From Chlamydiota bacterium (lineage in GTDB: Bacteria; Chlamydiota; Chlamydiia; Chlamydiales; Simkaniaceae): a stretch of DNA of 37,937 bases. Where the stretch lies: positions 1-37,937 of the forward strand of contig JAAKFF010000005.1 in the NCBI GenBank assembly GCA_011065165.1, given 5' to 3'. The notes beneath the pieces are model-generated. The model did no database searches, was not told where the DNA came from, and saw only the letters and a list, made by a program, of their open reading frames with translations. Both the position numbers and the translations under genes were made by a program. This document shows positions 22,635 through 31,111 of the stretch, piece after piece (position 1 is the first letter of the stretch; every line of letters starts with the position of its first letter).

Positions 22635-23506
22635 TACGGAAGTGTCAGAATCTCATAATTCTCATCGGTGATCAGCACCGTATGCTCCCACTGAGCACTC
22701 GCCCTGCCATCCACTGTGCGCGCCGTCCATTGATCCTTAGGATCGACCACTCCTGAACGAACCCCTGCATTGATCATAGGCTCAATGGTGAAGGTCATTC
22801 CTGCCGCTAAGGGGATCTGAACAGCGTTATAAGAGTGGGGGATCTGAGGCTCTTCATGGAATTCAAGCCCCACACCATGCGCCACAAACTGGTGGACCAC
22901 CGAACACCCTTCACTCGTCGCATAATCCTCAATGACCCTTCCGATCTCAGAGATGGGGAGACCAGGCTTTAAAATCGCAAGCGAGCGCATTAGACACTCA
23001 TAGGAGACATCGACGACCTTCTGCCTCTCCTCCGAGACCTCGCCAAGAGTGACCATCGCGCTGCAGTCGCCATAGAAGCCATCCAAAATGCAGGTCACAT
23101 CGATATTCATGATATCGCCTTGAACCAGCGGCTTCTCATTTGGAATGCCGTGGCAGATGACCTCATTGAGTGAAGTGCAGATCGCCTTGGGGAAGGGTGG
23201 AGAGCCGTAGCCTAGAGGGGCAGGAGTAGCGCCAGCTTCATCATGTAACATGACAGCGTATTCGTTGAGTTCATCAGTTGTCACCCCCACTTTAGCCATC
23301 GCGCACGTCTTCTTCAATATTGTGGCGGCCAACTTGCCCGAAACGCGGATTCCATCAATCTGCTCAGGAGTTTTTAAGACAATCTGATACCTCTTAAAAT
23401 ACTCCTCTTTCTCCCGGTCAAAGCCCATCGGCGCTTCAAAAGGATGGTGGCACCTCTTCCATTTTTTGCCACTCCCACACCAACAATAGTCATTACGTGA
23501 AATCAT
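22634..23506 (-). CDS. map: Methionine aminopeptidase, type I, with N-terminal SEC-C motif
   Basis: The 290-residue enzyme removes the initiator Met. The N-terminus has a SEC-C zinc motif, NDYCWCGSGKKWKRCHH (residues about 5-21), as in chlamydial Map proteins. The catalytic domain shows the metal ligands in order: INIDVTCILDGFYGDCS (two Asp), VAHGVGLEFHEEP (His), FTIEPM (Glu) and AQWEHTVLI (Glu). ATG 23506 has GGGAG 6 bases upstream; a longer frame to 23569 would overlap the divergent SET gene. Its stop lies in the end of the 165-bp palindrome. Confidence 0.94.
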   Translation of the reverse strand: MISRNDYCWCGSGKKWKRCHHPFEAPMGFDREKEEYFKRYQIVLKTPEQIDGIRVSGKLAATILKKTCAMAKVGVTTDELNEYAVMLHDEAGATPAPLGYGSPPFPKAICTSLNEVICHGIPNEKPLVQGDIMNIDVTCILDGFYGDCSAMVTLGEVSEERQKVVDVSYECLMRSLAILKPGLPISEIGRVIEDYATSEGCSVVHQFVAHGVGLEFHEEPQIPHSYNAVQIPLAAGMTFTIEPMINAGVRSGVVDPKDQWTARTVDGRASAQWEHTVLITDENYEILTLP

Positions 23507-23560
23507 TGTTCTCCCATTTTGAATAGGATTATAGCTCAAGATCATGATAGAGTCTAGAGT

Positions 23561-24172
23561 ATGGAACAAAGAATTTATCTACATCCAGATGGGGGAAGGT
23601 ATAGCGTTGAGGAGCTAGAGCAGAAGCTCGGCTATAGACATCTCTCTAAGAATATTTTTGAAGAGCACGAGGAGATCTATCGGCTGGGGCTGGAGGCTGA
23701 AGTGAGTCCAGAGCAAGAGGAGTTAGGCAAGCGTTATATCGACCAGATTGAATCCGCCTATCTCCCTGAAATTTCCCTCCACGACCTCGGGGAGAAGGTG
23801 GGCTACGGTCTCTTTGCTGAAGAGAGCATTCCCCCTGGCGCCTATGTCGGAGAGTATACGGGGCTGGTGCGCAAAAATGATCGACGCTACTCAGCTCCCA
23901 TGAATAACTACTGTTACGAATACCCCGTTCTGGATGAGTTAGAGCGCAGCTATGTGATCGATGCGACAGATGGCAACTTCACCCGTTTCATCAACCACAG
24001 CTATGATCCCAATCTCAAACCCGTCCATCTCTACCATCTGGGCTACTTTCATCTGATCTTCTTAGCGATTCGAGAGATCAAAAAGGGCGAGCAGCTCTGT
24101 TACAACTACGGAAAACACTACTGGTACGTGCGTCGTCCCCCAGTGTCTTTTCAGTTGAAAGAGAGAGACTAA
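23561..24172 (+). CDS. SET-domain protein (lysine methyltransferase-like)
   Basis: The 203-residue protein carries a SET domain from about residue 75: GYGLFAEESIPPGAYVGEYT (first strands), FTRFINHSYDPNLKP (the NHS motif that forms the SAM/substrate pseudoknot) and EQLCYNYGKHYW (the catalytic Tyr region, usually E-x-x-x-x-YG). Chlamydial SET proteins (NUE of C. trachomatis, cpnSET of C. pneumoniae) methylate histones or the bacterial histone-like protein Hc1, and some are secreted into the host nucleus. This one is similar in size; no signal peptide is visible. It diverges from map across 54 bases and its 3' end overlaps the convergent gene by 4 bases. Substrate is unknown. Confidence 0.85.
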   Translation: MEQRIYLHPDGGRYSVEELEQKLGYRHLSKNIFEEHEEIYRLGLEAEVSPEQEELGKRYIDQIESAYLPEISLHDLGEKVGYGLFAEESIPPGAYVGEYTGLVRKNDRRYSAPMNNYCYEYPVLDELERSYVIDATDGNFTRFINHSYDPNLKPVHLYHLGYFHLIFLAIREIKKGEQLCYNYGKHYWYVRRPPVSFQLKERD

Positions 24173-24747
24173 GACTCGCGCCCATCCCTATCGACCCATT
24201 GTCTCTGTAATCTTAATAGCTCTCCGGAAAGATAGGAAGTCTCCGAGATAAACATCTTCTTCTCTATGCAATCAAAGAGATCCCTAAAAGCTCTATGGCA
24301 CTGCGTCGAAAAGCGATTAGAGCGCGGTTTTAAGTGCATCCCAAACTCCTTAAAGAGCCTCGATATATACTTAAAGTGAGCCTTGCTTCCTCTTTTTTTG
24401 ATCACACTCTTGAATACTTTTTGAGATATGAACTCGACATCAGAGCTCCCGACGTGATCCTTAACTAGTTCATGAAAGATCTTGCTAAGCTGATCATGGG
24501 CATCGATCTGCTTCTCCGTGAGGGTTTCGAACTCTCGGGCCTCATCATAGAACATCTCCACGCTAAAGGGACGGACTCCATAGTGGACGACTCCCATACG
24601 GCTCATGGTTCTAGCTCTCGGTACCATCTCTATGAACCTCTCATCTTGCATGACGCGCTCATTATGATTGTGCGCTCTCTTCAAAAAATTACTTGTCACA
24701 CTATAGGTATGTGATTGATTGTGCCCTGCTTGGATTCTTCCCGACAT
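24169..24747 (-). CDS. Hypothetical protein
   Basis: The 192-residue product starts MSGRIQAGHNQSHTYSVTSN after a strong Shine-Dalgarno (GGGAG), so ATG 24747 is preferred to 24762. It is rich in Arg, His, Lys and Phe, mainly helical in appearance, with no signal peptide, membrane segment or recognised motif. The HAFRDLFDCIEKKMF and LKPRSNRFSTQCHR parts suggest a compact basic C-terminus. It lies tail-to-tail with the SET gene (4-base overlap) and downstream of a very A/T-rich upstream region. A secreted effector is possible but not shown. Confidence 0.65.
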   Translation of the reverse strand: MSGRIQAGHNQSHTYSVTSNFLKRAHNHNERVMQDERFIEMVPRARTMSRMGVVHYGVRPFSVEMFYDEAREFETLTEKQIDAHDQLSKIFHELVKDHVGSSDVEFISQKVFKSVIKKRGSKAHFKYISRLFKEFGMHLKPRSNRFSTQCHRAFRDLFDCIEKKMFISETSYLSGELLRLQRQWVDRDGRES

Positions 24748-24785
24748 ATCTTCTCCCTTCATTATTTATTAACTATTAAGTAATT

Positions 24786-24791
24786 ATTATA
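24786..24791 (-). promoter_or_regulatory. -10-like element in A/T-rich upstream region
   Basis: The 108-bp gap between truA and the hypothetical gene is almost pure A/T. On the leftward strand it contains TATAAT at 24791-24786, about 39 bases before the start codon, and other TATAAT-like words further upstream. No -35 hexamer is evident, so the promoter call is weak; the extreme A/T content might instead attract a nucleoid protein. Confidence 0.3.
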
Positions 24792-24855
24792 ACATAATTA
24801 ATACTTTAATTATATTATTATTATAATACTATATAAATAAAAGAAACTAAGGGGT

Positions 24856-25605
24856 TTAGGAAGTGGTTTCTCTGTAGATGACCCGCTTAAGCGTGAGTCC
24901 ATGAGCAGGGGCGGTGATGCCCCCTTGGGTGCGATTTCGACCAGAGATGAGCGCTTCAGCCTCCTGAAGAGAGATCTCTCCCCTTCCAACATAGAGGAGT
25001 GTGCCAACGATGTTGCGCACCATCTTGTAGAGAAAGTGCTCTCCCTCTACTTCAAACCTTAGCCGCTCGCCCTCCTCGATCATATCGATCCGCGTTAGGG
25101 TACGAACGCTGCTTTTGGCGGGGGATTCATTGACATTGCAAAAGGCGGCAAAGTCGCGTCTGCCGATAAAAAAAGTGGCAGCCTGCTGCATTCTCTTCAG
25201 ATCAATAGGGTAGAAGTAGTGCCAAGAGAAGTGGCGGTCAAAAGGAGATTGAATGGGCGACAGAGTGACAAAGTAGTGGTACTCCTTGCCGATCACATCG
25301 AGTGTGGGATGGAAGCTCTCCTCCTCTTCTTGAATCGCCCCTATTCGAATCGTCTTGGGAAGTATCTGGTTGAGGCTATACTTTACTCTTTCAAGATCCT
25401 TCTTCCTCTCAGTCCGGAAGTTGACCACCTGCCCTTCGGCATGGACCCCCCTATCGGTGCGCGCTGCCGCTTGCAACGTTATGGGCTCCTGATAGATCTG
25501 CTTAAGTGCGCTCGTTAGAACTCCCTCAATAGTAGGAAGGTTTAATGAATCCTGCCAGCCAAGGAAGTGGGTGCCATCGTAGGAGATAATCAACTTAATA
25601 TTCAT
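24856..25605 (-). CDS. truA: tRNA pseudouridine synthase A
   Basis: TruA converts U38-U40 of the tRNA anticodon arm to pseudouridine. The 249-residue chain begins MNIKLIISYDGTHFLGWQ, the typical start. The catalytic Asp is in AARTDRGVHAEGQVVNF (about residue 53), and KEYHYFVTL and FEVEGEHFLYKMVRNIVGTL complete the family blocks. A GTG 12 bases upstream overlaps the marC stop as GTGA and is an alternative start. truA and marC are therefore one transcription unit. Confidence 0.93.
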   Translation of the reverse strand: MNIKLIISYDGTHFLGWQDSLNLPTIEGVLTSALKQIYQEPITLQAAARTDRGVHAEGQVVNFRTERKKDLERVKYSLNQILPKTIRIGAIQEEEESFHPTLDVIGKEYHYFVTLSPIQSPFDRHFSWHYFYPIDLKRMQQAATFFIGRRDFAAFCNVNESPAKSSVRTLTRIDMIEEGERLRFEVEGEHFLYKMVRNIVGTLLYVGRGEISLQEAEALISGRNRTQGGITAPAHGLTLKRVIYRETTS

Positions 25606-25613
25606 TGAGCGGA

Positions 25614-26213
25614 TCACTTATGAAGAAAGAGGGAGGCGCCATCTAAGAACATTTGAACTGCCATGAGTGTCAAGAGGAGTCCCATGAGGCGTTCGCAGGC
25701 GATAATACCACTCGCCCCGAGAACTCTCTTAAGAAAGGGGGCGCTCACGAGGATGACCGTTGAAATCGCCCATGCGATGCAGATAGCGGAGATCAGAATC
25801 ATATCATACTTGCCATGGGAATAGATCATTACAGAGGCGAGGACAGAAGGGCCCGCAACCAGAGGAATAGCTAAGGGAACAATAAAGGGTTCTTTCTGAC
25901 CAGAGCCATCCGCAAAAGCATTTTTACTCCTCGGAAAGATCATCTTTAGGGCGATCATAAAGAGGATGACTCCTCCGGAGATCAAGAGCGTCTCAGTGCC
26001 AATATGGAGGAGGCTTAAGAGATACTCACCGACAAAGGTAAAGAGGATGATGACCGCAAGAGCGATCAAGAGCTCACGGATGATAATGATCCGCTGACGC
26101 CTAGGAGGGAGCTCACTTAAAAGAGAGACATAGATCGGCACATTCCCAATCGGATCCATCAAGAGGAAGAGAGAGAAAGTTAGAGAAAATAAGGTATAGT
26201 GCATCGTTTCCAT
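25614..26213 (-). CDS. MarC family integral membrane protein
   Basis: The 199-residue protein has six hydrophobic segments and the MarC/UPF0056 motifs: LFLLMDPIGNVPIYVSLLSE near the start, GGVILFMIALKMIF, and IPLVAGPSVLASVMIYSH in the middle. MarC proteins sit in the inner membrane; early links to antibiotic resistance were not upheld and the function is unknown. Chlamydia has a homologue (annotated YhgN) next to map, two genes away here. ATG 26213 and ATG 26204 are both possible starts. It overlaps the alternative truA start. Confidence 0.88.
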   Translation of the reverse strand: METMHYTLFSLTFSLFLLMDPIGNVPIYVSLLSELPPRRQRIIIIRELLIALAVIILFTFVGEYLLSLLHIGTETLLISGGVILFMIALKMIFPRSKNAFADGSGQKEPFIVPLAIPLVAGPSVLASVMIYSHGKYDMILISAICIAWAISTVILVSAPFLKRVLGASGIIACERLMGLLLTLMAVQMFLDGASLFLHK

Positions 26214-26246
26214 ATGGCTCTTGAATACATGTTCAAAGGGTAAAAG

Positions 26247-27227
26247 TCAATCAATGTGGACGGACCTTCTTCTAATTTTTTTTATTGTTTGGTTTAAATA
26301 TTTACGTTGATCTCTGCTTAGAGGGGATAAGAAGAGGAGAAACTCTCTGTTCTTGGTGAAGGCTGCTCGAGTCCAATTTGCCGAGCCTAGAATAAGGGTC
26401 TCGTCATCGATCAACGCCCACTTGTGGTGGAAGAGCTGCGGCCCTCTGCTCAGGCGGACGTGGAGCCCTGCTTGAGAGAGCGCCTCAGCAGCCTTTTTAC
26501 TGGAGCCGCGAGCTGTATAGCTATCTAGGGTGAGCTCAACCTGAACGCCTCGCTCATGAAGCTCAATCAGTTTTTCGACGATACGGGGGTGGGTAAAGGT
26601 AAAGAGCGCGAGGACGATGCGCTCTTGAGCTTGCTCGAGGACTCCAATCAGAGCATCAAGAGCTCCCTTGTTTGGGAGAGAGAAGTAGCGAATCGTCTGC
26701 CCGGCTACCTGGAAGGAGCGGTCACTGACGCGGGAGTCTATGAGGGCTTTGGAAAACTCTGGCGAGTAGAAACCTAAGAGGTAGTTGTCATGCATCTTTA
26801 ACGAGGAGTAGGTCAGATTTGCAGAACCCAAAAAGATCTGGCTCTCATCGATGATCCAAATTTTCTCATGCATGAGCCCTCTCTCTTGGATAGGGTGAAA
26901 GTGGAGATGGGGCCCTTCGAGGCGATCGAGTTTGGGAGTGGTTTTTCTGTGGTAGAAGAGGTGAACATCGACCCCTTCGCCCGCTTTTTTCTTAAGGTAG
27001 CTCAAGATGGAGAGATCGGTGAGAGCGTAGGTGCTGAGGTAGATAGATTTTTCTGCCCCCTTCAAGGCGTGCAAGAGGGTGAGCTTAAGGTCGTCTCGGG
27101 TATGAGTTGAGTAGAATTGGATTTGAGATTTTGGCGTTGGTAGGGGAGTCCATAGAGAGTAGAAGATCAAGAAAAGCCCGGCTAAAAGTGCCGAGCAAAC
27201 TAAATTAAATCTTCTGTCCCTTAGCAC
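26247..27227 (-). CDS. Phospholipase D-superfamily protein, membrane-anchored
   Basis: The 326-residue protein has an N-terminal signal anchor (LVCSALLAGLFLIFYSLW) and two PLD half-domains. The HKD motifs are MHEKIWIIDESQIFLGSANL (about residues 117-137) and FHHKWALIDDETLILGSANW (about 266-286), both complete with His, Lys and Asp, so the enzyme should be active. Members act as phospholipases, cardiolipin synthases or nucleases; the short single-anchor form resembles PLD-like nucleases and the chlamydial PLD encoded near rpmB (CT084). It overlaps the 3' end of rpmB by 23 bases and is probably co-transcribed with it. Its substrate is unknown. Confidence 0.88.
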   Translation of the reverse strand: MLRDRRFNLVCSALLAGLFLIFYSLWTPLPTPKSQIQFYSTHTRDDLKLTLLHALKGAEKSIYLSTYALTDLSILSYLKKKAGEGVDVHLFYHRKTTPKLDRLEGPHLHFHPIQERGLMHEKIWIIDESQIFLGSANLTYSSLKMHDNYLLGFYSPEFSKALIDSRVSDRSFQVAGQTIRYFSLPNKGALDALIGVLEQAQERIVLALFTFTHPRIVEKLIELHERGVQVELTLDSYTARGSSKKAAEALSQAGLHVRLSRGPQLFHHKWALIDDETLILGSANWTRAAFTKNREFLLFLSPLSRDQRKYLNQTIKKIRRRSVHID

Positions 27228-27480
27228 GGAGTTCCCGGATGATGGCAGCTAGGCCGCGTCGGTCGATCGTGCGCATGGCACTTGTGGCGAGTTTAAGGGT
27301 AATAAAACGATTCTCTTCAGAGAACCAGAAGCGTTTCTTAACAAGATTTGGAAGGAAGCGGCGCTTCACCGATCCTGTAATATTAAGTCCAATCCCTTTC
27401 TTCTTCTTAGCAATTCCGCGGGTCGTGTAGCTCTTACCACGACGCGTTTTCTTTCCTGTAACCTGACACACTCTAGCCAT
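27205..27480 (-). CDS. rpmB: 50S ribosomal protein L28
   Basis: The 91-residue basic protein starts MARVCQVTGKKTRRGKSYTT, and continues with GLNITGSVKRRFLPNLVKKR and RFITLKLATSAMRTIDRRGL, matching L28. ATG 27480 has AAGG 7 bases upstream; an upstream frame to 27534 lacks support. Its position next to the PLD gene, with malQ further along, is shared with Chlamydia. Confidence 0.94.
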   Translation of the reverse strand: MARVCQVTGKKTRRGKSYTTRGIAKKKKGIGLNITGSVKRRFLPNLVKKRFWFSEENRFITLKLATSAMRTIDRRGLAAIIRELRAKGQKI

Positions 27481-27593
27481 AGATATACCTTGTAATACTT
27501 TTTCTAGATAGGTTAACACTACCGCAGATTTCAATCAACATTGATTTAATAGTGACAACGTTGTAAAAATAAAAATTTATTCGAGAGGCTATT

Positions 27594-28994
27594 GTGGATG
27601 AGCTTTACGCAGATTTAGTGGTAATCGGATCGGGACCTGCGGGGCAGAAGTCTGCGATTCAAGCTGCAAAGCTGGGCAAGTCGGTGATGATCATCGAACG
27701 CTATCCCAATCCAGGTGGAGCGAGCCTCCACTCTGGGACGATCCCCTCCAAATCGTTGCGTGAAGCGATCCTTAATCTCTCCGATTTTTACACCAAGAGC
27801 TTCTATGGAAAGCGGGAGTTTAAAGAGCATAATATCTCAATCAACGACCTCAATTTCTGTCTGAATTTTGTCCTCGATGAGCAGATCAAACAGCTCCGCC
27901 GCCAGTTTGAGAAGAATAAAATTGTGATTATTCAGGGGGTGGCCCACTTTGAAAGCCAGACGCAGATCGCTGTATTAGATGAAAAAAACCATCTGACTCA
28001 TCTAGTGACGGGGGAGAAAATTGTCATTGCAGCAGGATCGAAGCCGCGCAACCCGAAAAATGTCCCTTTCGACAAAGAGATGGTACTCGACTCTACACGC
28101 CTCCTCTCCATCGACCACGTTCCAGAGACGCTGCTCGTCCTAGGCGGAGGGATCATCGGGTCAGAGTATGCCAGCTTCTTTGCGGCACTCGGCACAAAGG
28201 TCACCGTCGTTGATAAGAAGGAGCAGATGCTCCACTACCTCGACAGAGAGATCGGACTGCACCTGCAGACAGAGCTTACTAAAATCGGCCTTAAATTTAT
28301 CGCCAATAGAGAATTAGATGAGATCATCCGGCATAAAGATGAGGTGGAGGTGAAATTCAATGATGGAAGCTCCCTCAGGACAGAGATGCTTCTCTATGCT
28401 CTGGGGCGCGTTGCTAACGTCGACCACTTGCACATAGAAAATGCGGGGATCTCTGTTGATAGTAAGGGATATATTCCAGTCAACGCCCTCTTCCAAACGA
28501 TTGTTCCCAATATCTATGCCGTAGGCGATGTGATTGGAGGCCCCTCACTCGCCTCCACAAGCATGGAGCAGGGGAGGCTTGCAGCGCGCCACGCATTTGG
28601 TGCTGAGACCCACCACTTCCCCACTTTCTATCCGATCGGAATTTATACAATTCCCGAAATTTCTTCCTGTGGTTATACTGAGGAACAGCTAAAAAATTTA
28701 GGCTTCCGCTACGAGGTAGGACGTGCACATTATTACGAGATCGCAAAGAATACTATTGCCGGAAATGACCCAGGAATGTTTAAAATCCTATTTCACGCAG
28801 ATACACTGGAAATCCTAGGAATTCATATTATTGGAAGGAATGCGACAGAGGTGATCCACATCGGTCAAGTAGCAATGACCTTTGGTGCTAGGATCGACTA
28901 TTTTATCGACCAAGTGTTCAACTATCCCACCTATGCAGAGGGATACCGGATAGCTGCACTCAATGGCTTTAACAAAGTGAAACATAAGAGGTAA
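27594..28994 (+). CDS. sthA: Soluble pyridine nucleotide transhydrogenase-like flavoprotein
   Basis: The 466-residue flavoprotein has the two-dinucleotide-binding-domain layout: FAD motif VVIGSGPAGQKSAIQAA, NAD motif LVLGGGIIGSEYASFFAAL, and the second FAD motif NIYAVGDVIGG. The redox Cys pair of dihydrolipoamide dehydrogenase (GTCLNVGCIPSK) is missing; the site reads ASLHSGTIPSKSLRE, as in SthA, which moves hydride between NADPH and NAD without a disulfide. The start is GTG 27594 with GAGAGG upstream; the N-terminus MDELYADLVVIG fits. It diverges from rpmB across 113 bases. A membrane protein gene begins 4 bases downstream. Confidence 0.85.
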   Translation: MDELYADLVVIGSGPAGQKSAIQAAKLGKSVMIIERYPNPGGASLHSGTIPSKSLREAILNLSDFYTKSFYGKREFKEHNISINDLNFCLNFVLDEQIKQLRRQFEKNKIVIIQGVAHFESQTQIAVLDEKNHLTHLVTGEKIVIAAGSKPRNPKNVPFDKEMVLDSTRLLSIDHVPETLLVLGGGIIGSEYASFFAALGTKVTVVDKKEQMLHYLDREIGLHLQTELTKIGLKFIANRELDEIIRHKDEVEVKFNDGSSLRTEMLLYALGRVANVDHLHIENAGISVDSKGYIPVNALFQTIVPNIYAVGDVIGGPSLASTSMEQGRLAARHAFGAETHHFPTFYPIGIYTIPEISSCGYTEEQLKNLGFRYEVGRAHYYEIAKNTIAGNDPGMFKILFHADTLEILGIHIIGRNATEVIHIGQVAMTFGARIDYFIDQVFNYPTYAEGYRIAALNGFNKVKHKR

Positions 28995-28998
28995 TCCC

Positions 28999-29445
28999 AT
29001 GGCAATCTACGATCTATTAGAGCATGTCGAAAAACAGGAGGAGCTCTCTTACCATATCTCAGAAATGAAGCTGGGAGGAGATGATAGCATTCCTGAAAGC
29101 CATATCTTCTCCTCTATTGCCGCCCGCCTCTTCTTCTTTATGCTTCTCATCGCCGATATCGCCTGGGGCGCTGCTACCGCAGCTCTCTTTCTTCTCTCGT
29201 TAATCGGAAATCTGCTGACCGGATTTAAACTCTTTAAGCTGAAAAAATACTTCCTGCGTCGCTGGCTCAACCTCAAGCGCGCCTTCGTCTGCGGAGTCTC
29301 ACTCTTCGTCGCACTCTTCACTCCCGCACTCGGAACGATGTTTGCCTGCACCTACTTCTTGATGTATGACAAGAAGGGGATCGATGAGGTTGTCCCCTCT
29401 GTTCTCCAAGACCAATTCAAAGAGTTCCTCAGCCCATCTCAATAG
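28999..29445 (+). CDS. Small membrane protein, unknown function
   Basis: The 148-residue protein has a soluble N-terminus (~35 residues), a long hydrophobic region (ARLFFFMLLIADIAWGAATA then ALFLLSLIGNLLTGF), a basic loop (KLFKLKKYFLRRWLNLKR), and a second hydrophobic region (FVCGVSLFVALFTPALGTMF). Two hydrophobic lobes separated by a short basic loop recall chlamydial inclusion-membrane (Inc) proteins, but the loop and lobe lengths are not diagnostic. It starts 4 bases after sthA, so it is probably co-transcribed with it. No family is recognised. Confidence 0.65.
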   Translation: MAIYDLLEHVEKQEELSYHISEMKLGGDDSIPESHIFSSIAARLFFFMLLIADIAWGAATAALFLLSLIGNLLTGFKLFKLKKYFLRRWLNLKRAFVCGVSLFVALFTPALGTMFACTYFLMYDKKGIDEVVPSVLQDQFKEFLSPSQ

Positions 29446-29512
29446 AAATCTTTTCCCTTTTCCCTGAACATCGATTAGAGTATGTTGTTCTTTTCAGGGT
29501 AGGAGCGCTGTT

Positions 29513-31111
29513 ATGAAATGCTTTCGTTTCTTGCTTATCTTTTGTCTGCCGGCTTTTCTGTTAAGTCCCATCCCATCTTTTTCTCAAGAAAAAAAAGAGA
29601 TAAGAAAAACGATCTTTATACCCAGAGACGTTTTTGGAAAGGTCTCTCCTTGGGAACTATTTAGAGTTAAAAACCTCTCAATCGATAGCTATTTTGATTT
29701 CATCGATCTCATTGAGAATGAAGCGTTTTTGGAAACATTGACAGAAGAAGAATTTGACAATGTCGTTGATTTCGTTACTTGGATTGTCAGATATAGTGTT
29801 CCCAACCATGATCCTGACCTCAAAGAGAGAATGGAATGGGAAGTTGAGGAGCTTCTTTCCCTTCTGTATGAAGAAGAAGAGCCTCATTTTTCAGTCAATC
29901 ACAATACAGGTTTTGAGATCATCCCTGCTGTCGACTACGGCAATGCTCGAGTAGTGTTTTGTAAAGGATGGTTTAGTAGAAAATGGCATCATCTTGGCCA
30001 TTGGGTAGGAAAGCATAAAAGACCTCTTATTGTAGGAGCCGTAGTGGTTGGTGCTGTTACTATTGCGGTCATAACAGGAGGTGTAGGAGCTAGCTCAGCA
30101 GTTGCTGTTGGTGGCGCTTTAGTCGATGCTACTACAAATGAAGATCTTCCAAACGCCCCGCCTCAAGTCAACAAGCCTGGTGAAGTGGTGTTTCTGGAGG
30201 ATAACCCTCCCAGTTCTCCTCCTTCAAGTTCTGTGATGGCACAATCTCAACTTGCCCCTCCTCATTTAGAAGACGTTTTCGAAACAGTTTTGCAGCAAGC
30301 AGAAATCGCAAGAGTTCTGCTCTCAACAGAGCTACCAGATGAACCACTCAATATCTCAGAGAAGACGTTTTGGGAGGAAGTCAAAGAAGAAACAAGAGAG
30401 ACTATCTCTTATATTGTTCATGCAACTTATGAAACTGTTGCTGAAATAGGAGAATATTGGCATAAACTTAATCCTTCCACAGAACCAGATACCCTTGTAG
30501 CTTATCGAGAACAAGTCGCTGCAGAACATGAAATAATCGATGAGATCTTTGGAACCCATCAAGCGGATAATTACACACTCGAAGCGAGAGAAAACGATTC
30601 TGCCATAAAACAGGCTTTGGCTGACTCTGGGATCTCTATGGATATGCAGGTCGAAGTTCTTCCTCCTCCAGGAAGCTTAGCAACCCTCACTGGAAGGGCC
30701 ATTTCTGCTGCCAGATCTGCCGGAGTTGTGGGGGCAGCTACCATTGGTAAAGCAATAACCCAGCCTTCTAGCCCAGCTACTTTGACAGATGATTTCTCTA
30801 TAGCTCATCTGACTGAGGAGGGAAAAGTGCCAGATCGAGGTGGGCTAACCATAGCTGGAAGAGCGTTGGCAAAGCATGGTGTAAGACCAGATAGTGGTTT
30901 TCCTAAGGCTACTGGGACTCCAGCACAGATTAATGAGCAAGGGCAGAAGATCTTAGAAGAAATCTTGAATAGTCCCGATAAAGAAATAACTCAAAAGTAT
31001 GATAAAAGACTTGGTGATGTTATCGATATCAAAGTCTCAGATGGCGACGGCATAGGAGTCCGGTTTAAGGCTAATGGTGAGATGGTTGGATTTTTGGAGT
31101 CAAAGTCATGA
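29513..31111 (+). CDS. Secreted polymorphic toxin with C-terminal toxin domain
   Basis: The 532-residue protein has a Sec-type signal peptide (FRFLLIFCLPAFLLSPIPSF, cleavage near residue 25), an acidic region to ~145, then VVFCKGWFSRKWHHLGHWVG and a Gly/Val/Ala hydrophobic stretch (residues ~170-200, IVGAVVVGAVTIAVITGGVG). A Pro/Ser-rich and helical middle follows. The C-terminal ~89 residues (444-532) begin GLTIAGRALAKHGVRPDSGF and go on to QGQKILEEILNSPDK and GVRFKANGEMVGFLES. That pattern (LTxAGRALxKHGxR...FPKATG...GQ..LE.IL...G..RF...G...GFLE) is found, to my knowledge, at the C-terminus of RHS and CdiA-type polymorphic toxins, where a small immunity gene follows. Here the next gene overlaps by 4 bases (ATGA). 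The nuclease nature (probably an RNase) is inferred; His455, Arg450 and Arg458 are candidate active-site residues. Delivery route is unknown. Confidence 0.7.
   Translation: MKCFRFLLIFCLPAFLLSPIPSFSQEKKEIRKTIFIPRDVFGKVSPWELFRVKNLSIDSYFDFIDLIENEAFLETLTEEEFDNVVDFVTWIVRYSVPNHDPDLKERMEWEVEELLSLLYEEEEPHFSVNHNTGFEIIPAVDYGNARVVFCKGWFSRKWHHLGHWVGKHKRPLIVGAVVVGAVTIAVITGGVGASSAVAVGGALVDATTNEDLPNAPPQVNKPGEVVFLEDNPPSSPPSSSVMAQSQLAPPHLEDVFETVLQQAEIARVLLSTELPDEPLNISEKTFWEEVKEETRETISYIVHATYETVAEIGEYWHKLNPSTEPDTLVAYREQVAAEHEIIDEIFGTHQADNYTLEARENDSAIKQALADSGISMDMQVEVLPPPGSLATLTGRAISAARSAGVVGAATIGKAITQPSSPATLTDDFSIAHLTEEGKVPDRGGLTIAGRALAKHGVRPDSGFPKATGTPAQINEQGQKILEEILNSPDKEITQKYDKRLGDVIDIKVSDGDGIGVRFKANGEMVGFLESKS

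Noticed and set aside
22547-22756. Arginine-rich small protein of 69 residues
   Set aside because: It lies across the palindrome and the antisense strand of map, and has no family pattern or Shine-Dalgarno; it is a by-product of the repeat.
27594-28994. Dihydrolipoamide dehydrogenase (lpd)
   Set aside because: Overall fold and length match, but the redox Cys pair is replaced by SLHSGTIPSK; the SthA-like assignment fits better.
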